In this document: one piece after another, positions 43,809 to 50,418 of the stretch | Layout: each line of letters starts with the position of its first letter | Numbering within the stretch: the first letter of the stretch is position 1 | Origin: Lachnospiraceae bacterium | Lineage (GTDB): Bacteria; Bacillota; Clostridia; Lachnospirales; Lachnospiraceae | Direction of reading: 5' to 3' | Length of the DNA stretch: 50,418 nt | Assembly (NCBI GenBank): GCA_022792335.1 | Contig: JAAWAV010000001.1 | Coordinates: forward strand, 1-50,418 | Position numbers and translations under genes: made by a program | Notes under the pieces: generated by a model | Seen by the model: the letters and a program-made list of their open reading frames with translations, nothing else | Told to the model about the DNA's origin: nothing | Database searches by the model: none

Positions 43809-45351
43809 AGGGAAGGGCATGGGAGCCTTTTTAAAGCAGAATATCGCAGCGTTTATTTTTATTCTGATTGCCTTGATTTGCTTTCCTCTTTCAGGGATGA
43901 AGCTGTCTTATGTGGTTCAGCAAGTGCTTCTTAGACTGGGGCAAAACAGCTTTCTGGTTTTAGCGTTGATTATCCCGATTATCGCAGGTATGGGACTTAA
44001 CTTTTCTATCACTGTGGGAGCCATGGCGGCTCAGATTGCAATTTTCTTTGTGACAGACTGGGCCTATCAGACGGGGAATGGGGTATTTACCGGCTTTACA
44101 GGATTCTTGATTGCCCTTGTGATGTTGCTTCCACTGTCTGTGCTGTTTGGGTTTTTGGCCGGAAAGCTACTCAACAAAACCAAAGGACAGGAAATGATTG
44201 CAGGAATGATTCTCGGCTTTTTTGCAACGGGAATTTACATGTTTTTCTTTCTGATTATCATCGGAACAGTGATTCACATTGACAATCCGTTTTTGATTAT
44301 TTCCGGCGGTGTCGGAGTAAAAAATACTTTTGACATTACCATATCCAGCGCTTTGGATAATCTCTTCAACCGAAAGCTGGCAGTGGCGGGACCGTATATT
44401 CTGTGTCTGTTTACGCTGAGCTTCACAGGAAAGATCAATCGTCGTCTGTTTTCAGGGAAAAAACAGGAAAAACTTCTGTCCAGGCTTTTGTTCCTTCTGG
44501 GGGCGCTGTTCCTCTCCATATTCCTGTTTTCAGGAGAACGTCCGGCAGATGTGATGTATGTATTTTGGTATCTGGGGCTGGGAGTTACACTGCTTTCGGC
44601 AGTTTTGAGCTTTGTCCGGATTGTAAAATTTAAAATGGAAGGCGTAAGGGGCCGGGAAGTGGTCGGGGCGTTTTTATGTCTGGCTGGTATTGCCTTATTC
44701 CAGGCGCTGGAATATGTAAATCCGGGTTCCAAAGCAGTTCTGGATGAAATCAAGGCGTTTCTCAACGTACGTGTACCGCTTTCCACCTATCTGGCGATTT
44801 TGCTTTTATGCCTGTTCAATACCTTCCTGCTGAAAACAAAAATCGGTCAGGATCTGCGGACGGTGGGACAGAGTATGAGTGTGGCGACAGCTTCCGGTAT
44901 CAATGTAAACCGGGTCAGGATTTATGCCATTGTGCTTTCCACCCTGTTTGCCGGAATCGGACAGTTGATTTATCTTCAGTGTATCGGTTCCGTACAGACC
45001 TATGCGGCTCACAACAACATTGCGCTGTATTCTGTGGCGGCTCTTTTAGTGGGTGGCGCGTCCATTACCAAAGCGACCAACAAACAGGCGCTTTTTGGGA
45101 TTGTGATCTTCCATACGATCCTGATTCTGTTGCCTCAGGCAGTGGGAAGCGTCTTTGAGGACGCCCAGAACAGCGAATATTTCCGTGCATTTATGCTTTA
45201 CAGCGTCATCTGTTTCTCTCTGATTTCTTATGCGGTGACCACCAGAAAGAAACGCCGGCTGGGGGCGGGAGAAGAACTATCAGAAAAGGCGGGAGTATCA
45301 GAAGGAGAACCTGCGCGGGAGATAACTTCTGAAGAAAGAGAAGAACTTTAA
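43798..45351 (+). CDS. Second ABC transporter permease, ribose/nucleoside type
   Basis: The 517-residue permease is even longer than its partner. Shared features are GMGLNFSITVGAMAAQ, TASGINVNRVR and AALLVGGASI. The last about 40 residues are charged and cytosolic. The ATG at 43798 follows GCAGGAGGTG inside the previous gene; an in-frame start 30 bases earlier is disfavoured. The two permeases are only distantly alike and should form a heterodimer. Confidence 0.85.
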   Translation: MKNKGKGMGAFLKQNIAAFIFILIALICFPLSGMKLSYVVQQVLLRLGQNSFLVLALIIPIIAGMGLNFSITVGAMAAQIAIFFVTDWAYQTGNGVFTGFTGFLIALVMLLPLSVLFGFLAGKLLNKTKGQEMIAGMILGFFATGIYMFFFLIIIGTVIHIDNPFLIISGGVGVKNTFDITISSALDNLFNRKLAVAGPYILCLFTLSFTGKINRRLFSGKKQEKLLSRLLFLLGALFLSIFLFSGERPADVMYVFWYLGLGVTLLSAVLSFVRIVKFKMEGVRGREVVGAFLCLAGIALFQALEYVNPGSKAVLDEIKAFLNVRVPLSTYLAILLLCLFNTFLLKTKIGQDLRTVGQSMSVATASGINVNRVRIYAIVLSTLFAGIGQLIYLQCIGSVQTYAAHNNIALYSVAALLVGGASITKATNKQALFGIVIFHTILILLPQAVGSVFEDAQNSEYFRAFMLYSVICFSLISYAVTTRKKRRLGAGEELSEKAGVSEGEPAREITSEEREEL

Positions 45352-45397
45352 AAATAGAAAGTTTTAAAATGTTTTCTTTAAAAAGAGTGGAAAAGAA

Positions 45398-45426
45398 GAA
45401 CGGCGGCGAGATCAGCGGCCGTTTTT
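45398..45426 (+). terminator. Terminator of the ureohydrolase/ABC operon, overlapping lysR 3' end
   Basis: AACGGC pairs with GCCGTT around a GC-rich loop, followed by TTTTTCTG on the + strand. The convergent lysR gene ends inside it at 45412, so the site is probably two-way. Confidence 0.6.
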
Positions 45427-46299
45427 CTGACTGTTCTTGAAAAAGGCTTCTGCATATACATAAAAGAGCTGGGTAGACGGGTCGGGCATGGTAGCGGTAC
45501 AGGAAATATAAAGAGGCTGATACAGGCGATGCTGTTCAATTCGTTTTAGGACGACCTTCTCCCTGGCGGCTTCCCAGGTCTGGGACGGGTAGAGAGCCAG
45601 GCCTACATTCTGGGCGACGAGAGAGTCGATCATTACCTGGCTGTCACAGTCCATAACGATTTTTGGCTGAAAACCGAGGATATGGAAAAATCCTCTGGAA
45701 AATTCACCAAAAGAATTTTCCTGACTGAGTACGATAAAGGGTTCTCCTGCCAGAGTCTGCAAATCCAGATTTTCCTGCTTCGCCATAGGATGCTCTCTGG
45801 AAAGGCCGATCATACATTCTTCTGTCAAAAGTTTGGAAGATTTGCAGAACGGAGAGGCCCCGGCCATTTCTTCAGAAGCATGAATCACCAGGGTACATTC
45901 CGAGGGTACTCTGCCAGGAGAAGAAAAGTGGGACAGGGTGATATGAATATGAGGGTAAGACTGATGGAAAGCGGCAATGAGCCGGGGGAGCAGCCGGTTA
46001 TCGTGGATCATGGCAATGTGAAGGGGGGGCAGGCTGATGGAGGCCTGCTGCTTCATTTTTTCCCTGGCTTCGTTCAGAGTATCCAGAATGTGATTGGTAT
46101 ATCCAAGGAAAGAGATACCGCTTTCATTGAGAAGCAACCGTTTTCCCTCCCGGTTAAAGAGCTGGATACCAAGCTCTGTTTCCAGATTTTTCAGGGAACG
46201 GGAAAGAGAAGGCTGAGAAATATTTAAGTCCATAGAAGCTTTCGTGATATTTTCAGATTCTGCAATTTTTTTAAAATAGATGAGTTGATATAATTCCAT
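45412..46299 (-). CDS. LysR family transcriptional regulator
   Basis: A 295-residue regulator. The N-terminal winged helix (about 1-60) shows the LysR pattern MELYQLIYFKKIAES, TKASMDLNISQPSLSRSLKNLE. Residues about 90-290 form the effector-binding domain. GGAAGGACGA precedes the ATG on the minus strand. It is convergent with the ABC operon and divergent from dhaK, so dhaKL is one candidate target and the gene itself another. The effector is not evident. Confidence 0.9.
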   Translation of the reverse strand: MELYQLIYFKKIAESENITKASMDLNISQPSLSRSLKNLETELGIQLFNREGKRLLLNESGISFLGYTNHILDTLNEAREKMKQQASISLPPLHIAMIHDNRLLPRLIAAFHQSYPHIHITLSHFSSPGRVPSECTLVIHASEEMAGASPFCKSSKLLTEECMIGLSREHPMAKQENLDLQTLAGEPFIVLSQENSFGEFSRGFFHILGFQPKIVMDCDSQVMIDSLVAQNVGLALYPSQTWEAAREKVVLKRIEQHRLYQPLYISCTATMPDPSTQLFYVYAEAFFKNSQKNGR

Positions 46300-46345
46300 A
46301 AAATTCGTCCTTCCGGAGATGCATAAACCAGTATTGCCAGTTCCT

Positions 46346-46373
46346 ATTTTACTATAATTGTCATAAAATTCAA
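46346..46373 (-). promoter_or_regulatory. Probable promoter of the lysR gene
   Basis: On the minus strand TTGAAT (46368-46373) and TAAAAT (46346-46351) are 16 bases apart, about 47 bases before the start codon. The rest of the 418-base divergent gap to dhaK contains the palindromes and promoter listed separately; 46375-46530 shows nothing I can name. Confidence 0.5.
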
Positions 46374-46535
46374 GGGCCTCTAAACTTGGATTTTCGCATT
46401 TTTTACTGCTGTGGGAGATATGGAAGAAAATTGGTGTTGGTTCCGCAGAAATAGACTTCCTTTTCGGGCAGATACGAAACGCAAAAACCTGGGATTTCCG
46501 TGGGGGATTCTGTCATAGCCCACTTTTACGAATTG

Positions 46536-46556
46536 TTTGTATCAAAATGATACAAA
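46536..46556 (+). promoter_or_regulatory. Perfect palindromic operator upstream of dhaK
   Basis: Half-sites TTTGTATCA (46536-46544) and TGATACAAA (46548-46556) are perfectly complementary with a 3-base AAA centre. A second, less perfect copy lies at 46676-46696. It resembles a dimeric regulator site. Confidence 0.65.
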
Positions 46557-46632
46557 TATAGAGAAGAAAAACGGAAGGTGGAGGAAAATGGAAAAATATA
46601 TTGGAAAACCCACAAAATATGCAAAAAAACAG

Positions 46633-46660
46633 TTGCGAAACTACGGCAATATGCTATAAT
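46633..46660 (+). promoter_or_regulatory. Promoter of the dhaKL operon
   Basis: TTGCGA (46633-46638) and a perfect TATAAT (46655-46660) are 16 bases apart. The start site is near 46667, about 51 bases before the dhaK ATG. The two palindromes flank it. Confidence 0.7.
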
Positions 46661-46675
46661 GGACCTTGAAAAAGG

Positions 46676-46696
46676 ATGTATTATAATGATACAAAT
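46676..46696 (+). promoter_or_regulatory. Second palindromic operator copy, downstream of the dha promoter
   Basis: The right half TGATACAAA is identical to the upstream site. The left half reads ATGTATTAT. It covers about +10 to +30 and is centred about 140 bases from the upstream copy, compatible with a looping or roadblock repressor. Confidence 0.5.
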
Positions 46697-46717
46697 CAGG
46701 GAAAGGAAAGCAAAACT

Positions 46718-47716
46718 ATGAAGAAAATCATCAACAAACCGGAACATGTAGTGGAGGAGATGCTTCATGGACTGGCGATGGCCAATCCGGCGGTTATTCA
46801 CAGCGAGGGGCTGGGAGTTATTTCCAGAAAAGAAAAGAGCGAGAAGGTAGGCGTGGTATCTGGCGGCGGAAGCGGCCATGAGCCTGCACATGCAGGATAC
46901 GTGGGGAAGGGTATGCTGGATGCGGCGGTGGCCGGAAACGTATTTTCTTCTCCCGATCCGGAGCGGATTCAGGAGGGGATCAACCAGGCCAACGGCGGCA
47001 AAGGCGTACTTTTGGTTATCAAGAATTATTCTGGCGATTATATGAACTTTACCATGGCCGCAGATATGGCAGAGCTTGATGATATTGAAGTAGACTATGT
47101 GATGGTGAAGGACGATGTGGCAGTGGAGGACAGCACCTATTCCACAGGCCGTAGAGGCATTGCAGGGACTGTCTTTGTACACAAGATTGCAGGCGCCAAG
47201 GCAGAGGCGGGCGCGTCTTTGGCGGAGGTAAAGGCGGCAGCGGAGAAGGCCATCAAAAACCTGAGGAGCATGGGCATGTCCATGAGCGCCTGCACCATTC
47301 CGGCAGTGGGAAAACCTGGTTTTATTTTGGAAGAGAATGAAATCGAGATTGGCATGGGGATTCACGGCGAGCCCGGTATCAGCAAGACGGAGATTAAGGA
47401 ATCCAAAGAAATTGCAAAGATCCTGCTGGACAAGATTCTGGAGGATTACAAAGCCTCCGGCATTGAGACAGAGGGCGGCGAGTTTGCACTGATGGTAAAC
47501 GGACTGGGCGCAACGCCTCTGATGGAGCTTTACATTCTGAACGGCGACGTACAGGCATATCTGGTAGAAAAAGGGATTAAAGTTTATAAGACCTTTGTGG
47601 GAAATTATATGACGGCCCTTGAGATGGCAGGCTGCTCTTTATCCTTACTTAAGCTGGATGAGGAACTGAAGGAACTTTTGGACGCTCCCAGTGAAGCGCC
47701 TGCATTCCGTGTTTAA
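46718..47716 (+). CDS. dhaK: Dihydroxyacetone kinase, DhaK subunit
   Basis: The 332-residue substrate-binding subunit has the SGGGSGHEPAHAGYVG loop and GMGIHGEPG with the catalytic His that forms a covalent hemiaminal with dihydroxyacetone. The ATG at 46718 follows GGGAAAGGAAAG; the reading frame can be extended 14 codons but that start lies on the operator. The usual length is about 330-350. It works with DhaL, and in PTS-linked systems also DhaM, to make dihydroxyacetone phosphate. Confidence 0.93.
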   Translation: MKKIINKPEHVVEEMLHGLAMANPAVIHSEGLGVISRKEKSEKVGVVSGGGSGHEPAHAGYVGKGMLDAAVAGNVFSSPDPERIQEGINQANGGKGVLLVIKNYSGDYMNFTMAADMAELDDIEVDYVMVKDDVAVEDSTYSTGRRGIAGTVFVHKIAGAKAEAGASLAEVKAAAEKAIKNLRSMGMSMSACTIPAVGKPGFILEENEIEIGMGIHGEPGISKTEIKESKEIAKILLDKILEDYKASGIETEGGEFALMVNGLGATPLMELYILNGDVQAYLVEKGIKVYKTFVGNYMTALEMAGCSLSLLKLDEELKELLDAPSEAPAFRV

Positions 47717-47746
47717 GATAAGAGACAGAAAGGGAGGAACTAAATC

Positions 47747-48391
47747 ATGGGATTTCAGTTGACAAGCAAAGATTACGTGGAATATATTAAACTGGCTTAT
47801 CAGAAGATTCATGCCAGCGGCGATTATATCACAGAGCTGGACGCGGCTACCGGGGACGGCGATCACTGGGCGAATATTGACAGCGGTTTTGGAAAACTCA
47901 ATGAGATTTCCGACTCCCTGGCGGAAATGACGCTGTTTGAGCAGTTTAAGCAGATTGGAAAGACAATGATGTCTGTGATCGGCGGTTCTTCGGGCGTTCT
48001 TTACGGCAGCGCTTACCTGGCGGCGGCAAAGACCCTGAAAGATAAGGAAACCATTGGAAATGAGGAGCTGTGCGGAGTACTTTGCGCCATGCTGGATGCC
48101 ATCATGTCCAGAGGAAATGCAAAACCCGGATGGAAAACCATGATTGACAGTCTCTATCCGGCGGCAGAATGCTATAAGGCATGTCTGGCAGAGGGCGTTT
48201 CAGAAGAAGAAACACTGAAGAAGGTGAAACAGGCGGCCCTGGATGGCGCGGAGAGCACCAAGGGAATGGAAGCAGTGAGAGGCCGCGCTACCTATCAGGC
48301 AGACAAGGGCGTAGGACATCTGGATCCGGGAGCAGTTACCATGTCTTATCAGATTGAAATTCTGATGGATTATGCCCTTTCCAGGTTGTAA
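47747..48391 (+). CDS. dhaL: Dihydroxyacetone kinase, DhaL (ADP-binding) subunit
   Basis: The 214-residue subunit has the Mg-ADP motif DAATGDGDHW and the SSGVLYGSA loop. In PTS-linked systems DhaL-ADP is re-phosphorylated by DhaM. No dhaM-like gene follows in the window. GGGAGGAAC precedes the ATG. A regulator of the NtrC type follows after 54 bases, on the same strand. Confidence 0.93.
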   Translation: MGFQLTSKDYVEYIKLAYQKIHASGDYITELDAATGDGDHWANIDSGFGKLNEISDSLAEMTLFEQFKQIGKTMMSVIGGSSGVLYGSAYLAAAKTLKDKETIGNEELCGVLCAMLDAIMSRGNAKPGWKTMIDSLYPAAECYKACLAEGVSEEETLKKVKQAALDGAESTKGMEAVRGRATYQADKGVGHLDPGAVTMSYQIEILMDYALSRL

Positions 48392-48445
48392 AGCTCTCTG
48401 CGCTGTGGGCGTATAATTATGGAATGACAAAGGCGGGCGTATAAA

Positions 48446-50194
48446 ATGGAAAAAAATCCCTTGATGGTGAGTCAGACGCTTCTGAAAACAATTCAGGATT
48501 CGGCGGGACAGTTTGCAGAGGTCATTGCAAAGACGCTGGATGCCGATGTTCTTATCGTAGACAACAATCTGAGCATCGTGGGAAAAACTGTTTTATACTA
48601 CCGCCTTTCTGCTTCTCTGGATATCAGTTCTGTCATCGGACAGGTGCTGGTAGGACAGAAAAAAATCGTGGTGGAGGACAGGCAACAGTCGGCAGTCTGC
48701 AAAGCTTGTGAAGCCTATGACAGGTGCCAGATCAGCGGCTTAGTAGGAGTTCCCGTACTTTATAAAGAGCGGGTCATTGGAGCAATTGCTCTGTTTTTTC
48801 CACGCCACAGAGTCTCCGGGATGTTTGAGGATATCGATGCTGCGGTTTCTTTCGTGGAACGGATGGCAAAGCTTTTGTCGGAGCAGATCAAAAGCAGCGA
48901 TGAGATTGCCGCTGTCAAAAGAGAGAATAAAGAGCGGGAGCTTATGCTGGAAAGCGTGGAGGACGGGGTTGTATGTACGGATCGGACAGGAGAAATTCTG
49001 GACTATAACCAGGCGTTTGCTTCCATGTTCGGAGTGGAGAGGGATATTCGGGGTGGGAATTTGCAGGCTCTCCTCCCTCATCGGATCCTAAGGGAATTTT
49101 TCAGTGGGAAGATAGTTCTTAAAAATCTGAAGATTTCCCTGGAGCGGGGGAGCAGTCTGTTTTACGGATTTTTGTCCTGTCGGGAGATTCGTGTATACGA
49201 AGAATTTAAGAGGTTTGTGTTTTGCTTCCGCTCCATGGATCACATATGGGCGGCAGCCAACCAGGCGGGAAGCGGTTCTGTCGTTACTTTGGAGTGGTGC
49301 CGGGGCTGGCTTCTTACGGAAGAGCTTGTCGACAGAGCCAAGGCGATGGCGCTGACAGAATCGCCAGTTCTGATTTGCGGGCCGGAAGGATGCGTCAATG
49401 AGATGGCGGCCAAGGCGGTCTGTAACTATTCAGACAGAAGCAGTATGGGGATTGTGCCCGTTTACTGTAATAATCTTTACCGGGAGTTTTTTGAACAGTT
49501 TCTCTTCAGCAGTTTCGGGGAGATTCAGAGAGCCCACAACGGGACCCTGGTTTTTTATAATGTGGAAAATCTGCCCTTTTATCTTCAGGAGCGCCTGCTG
49601 GATTTTATGAAAACTGGAGTTATTACTTTAGGAGGGGCTGAGAGCATCCGGAGCGATGTCCGTCTGATCTTTACCACGACAAAAGACCTGAAGGAACTGG
49701 TAGCGGAAGGGTTCTTTCTGGAGAAACTGTATTATCACCTGGAAAAAAACCTGCTTTCCCTGGATTCTCTTTACGAAGATAAATCCAGATTTGCAGTGAC
49801 CCTGGATTCCGGGGGAGCTTTTTACCGTTCCAGATACGATAAGACTTCTGTCACTCTGAGCAAATCTGCAAAACATTGGCTTTTAAATAAGAGCTGGGGG
49901 GAGGATCCCAACGAAGTGGACAAAGTACTGGAAAAGATTGTCCGGAGCAGGGAAGGAACCGTTACAGACAAAGATTTGACTGCCATGGGTATCCGGAAGC
50001 TTAAGGAAGAGGAAGTTTCTGCAATTTCTGATATGGAGAGGGAGCGGATTGCCGATCTTTTGAAAGCCGGTTACAGCAAAGTGGAGATTGCAAAACTGTT
50101 AGGGATTGGCAGGGCAACGCTGTACCGGAAAATGGCCGGATATCAGTTGGACTATGGCGGCAGGCGGGATATGGCTTCAGAAGAAGAATCCTAG
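48446..50194 (+). CDS. NtrC-like regulator with degenerate AAA+ domain, DhaR-like
   Basis: A 582-residue protein. Residues about 20-165 look like a GAF domain with a CxxCx5C set (CKACEAYDRC). About 165-270 is a PAS domain (DRTGEILDYNQAF). About 280-480 aligns with the sigma54 AAA+ region by the TLVFYNVENLP and LIFTTTKDLKELV segments. Walker A is replaced by CGPEGC, the GAFTGA loop is absent and the Walker B acidic pair is lost. The C-terminus (about 530-570) is a Fis-type helix-turn-helix (EIAKLLGIGRATLYRKM). In E. coli, DhaR is NtrC-like yet works with the main sigma factor, and it is controlled by DhaK and DhaL. Position next to dhaKL supports a similar role, which is inference. Confidence 0.8.
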   Translation: MEKNPLMVSQTLLKTIQDSAGQFAEVIAKTLDADVLIVDNNLSIVGKTVLYYRLSASLDISSVIGQVLVGQKKIVVEDRQQSAVCKACEAYDRCQISGLVGVPVLYKERVIGAIALFFPRHRVSGMFEDIDAAVSFVERMAKLLSEQIKSSDEIAAVKRENKERELMLESVEDGVVCTDRTGEILDYNQAFASMFGVERDIRGGNLQALLPHRILREFFSGKIVLKNLKISLERGSSLFYGFLSCREIRVYEEFKRFVFCFRSMDHIWAAANQAGSGSVVTLEWCRGWLLTEELVDRAKAMALTESPVLICGPEGCVNEMAAKAVCNYSDRSSMGIVPVYCNNLYREFFEQFLFSSFGEIQRAHNGTLVFYNVENLPFYLQERLLDFMKTGVITLGGAESIRSDVRLIFTTTKDLKELVAEGFFLEKLYYHLEKNLLSLDSLYEDKSRFAVTLDSGGAFYRSRYDKTSVTLSKSAKHWLLNKSWGEDPNEVDKVLEKIVRSREGTVTDKDLTAMGIRKLKEEEVSAISDMERERIADLLKAGYSKVEIAKLLGIGRATLYRKMAGYQLDYGGRRDMASEEES

Positions 50195-50296
50195 AGGACA
50201 GAAGGAAATCAGTGACAGAAAGGTCTGTTAGGCCATGGACCTGAATTTCCTCCTTTTTCGACCGTGTGTGCTCTCGTTGAATATTCTAACGCTTCG

Positions 50297-50405
50297 GAGC
50301 CACCGTTTTATAGCTTGAGAGCCACCTCGGATTTTAACACTTTAGAGCCACCACAAACACAAGATATAGTAATGGAGCCATGAGCATGAGCTCACAGCTC
50401 CAACT
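50297..50405. mobile_element. Possible insertion-sequence terminus with repeated GAGCCACC boxes
   Basis: GAGCCACC occurs at 50297-50304, 50319-50326 and 50345-50352, and GAGCCA at 50375-50380, at steps of 22, 26 and 30 bases. Multiple short repeats near an end are seen in IS21-type elements. No transposase is in the window, so this would be only the end. A chance or regulatory repeat cannot be excluded. Confidence 0.4.
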
Positions 50406-50418
50406 TTTTTAACAGGTC

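Noticed and set aside
1-50418. CRISPR arrays, tRNA or rRNA genes
   Set aside because: No regularly spaced identical repeats, tRNA-like cloverleaf or rRNA-like sequence was found by reading both strands.

Overview
The window reads as chromosomal DNA of an anaerobic, amino-acid- and peptide-fermenting member of the Clostridia, most likely Lachnospiraceae or a close relative. The grounds are mid-range GC by eye, strong AGGAGG ribosome binding sites, hybrid histidine kinases of the style common in that family, a ferredoxin-linked 2-oxoacid oxidoreductase, and no respiratory genes. I see no rRNA, tRNA, CRISPR array or complete mobile element. The right edge looks like the repeat-rich end of an insertion sequence, and the left edge holds an unassigned folded element.

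Layout. (1) 280-5244: two divergently transcribed hybrid histidine kinases. (2) 5503-12322: an operon for a 2-oxoacid:ferredoxin oxidoreductase (alpha, beta, gamma), both succinyl-CoA synthetase subunits, a 2x[4Fe-4S] ferredoxin, an Asp/Glu racemase and an aminotransferase. Together these can carry an amino acid through its 2-oxoacid and acyl-CoA to an acid plus ATP and reduced ferredoxin. (3) 12689-18278: an FCD-type GntR regulator, then an operon of an atypical NRAMP-fold transporter, an M20 hydrolase, a DegT-like PLP protein and an M29-like protein. The oxoacid and NRAMP promoters share a two-part operator, so one GntR protein may link them. (4) 18626-25569: a Liv-type ABC importer followed by a ureohydrolase and a threonine-synthase-like PLP enzyme. 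(5) 25927-34563: an AraC regulator, then M20 hydrolase, enolase-superfamily enzyme, SSS symporter, nitrilase-type amidohydrolase, AGCS symporter and creatinase-like M24 protein. (6) 34782-37079: a hemerythrin/CheX-like/receiver fusion and a YitT-type membrane protein. (7) 37299-45351: a second ureohydrolase (close paralogue of the first), an M20D amidohydrolase and an ABC importer whose binding lipoprotein looks like DUF3798. (8) 45412-50194: a LysR regulator, dihydroxyacetone kinase genes dhaK and dhaL, and a NtrC-like regulator with a degenerate AAA+ domain.

The common theme is uptake and hydrolysis of small C-N-bonded compounds (peptides, amides, guanidino or ureido compounds) feeding amino acid fermentation. 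Substrates cannot be read from sequence alone.

The most unusual non-coding feature is a pair of very long hairpin elements (12342-12561 and 26681-26913). They share a related core, but the outer arms differ in sequence while staying self-complementary. Also notable are the composite GntR operator, several promoter-leader-terminator arrangements ahead of catabolic genes, and a 21-bp perfect operator upstream of dhaK with a second, imperfect copy downstream of its promoter.
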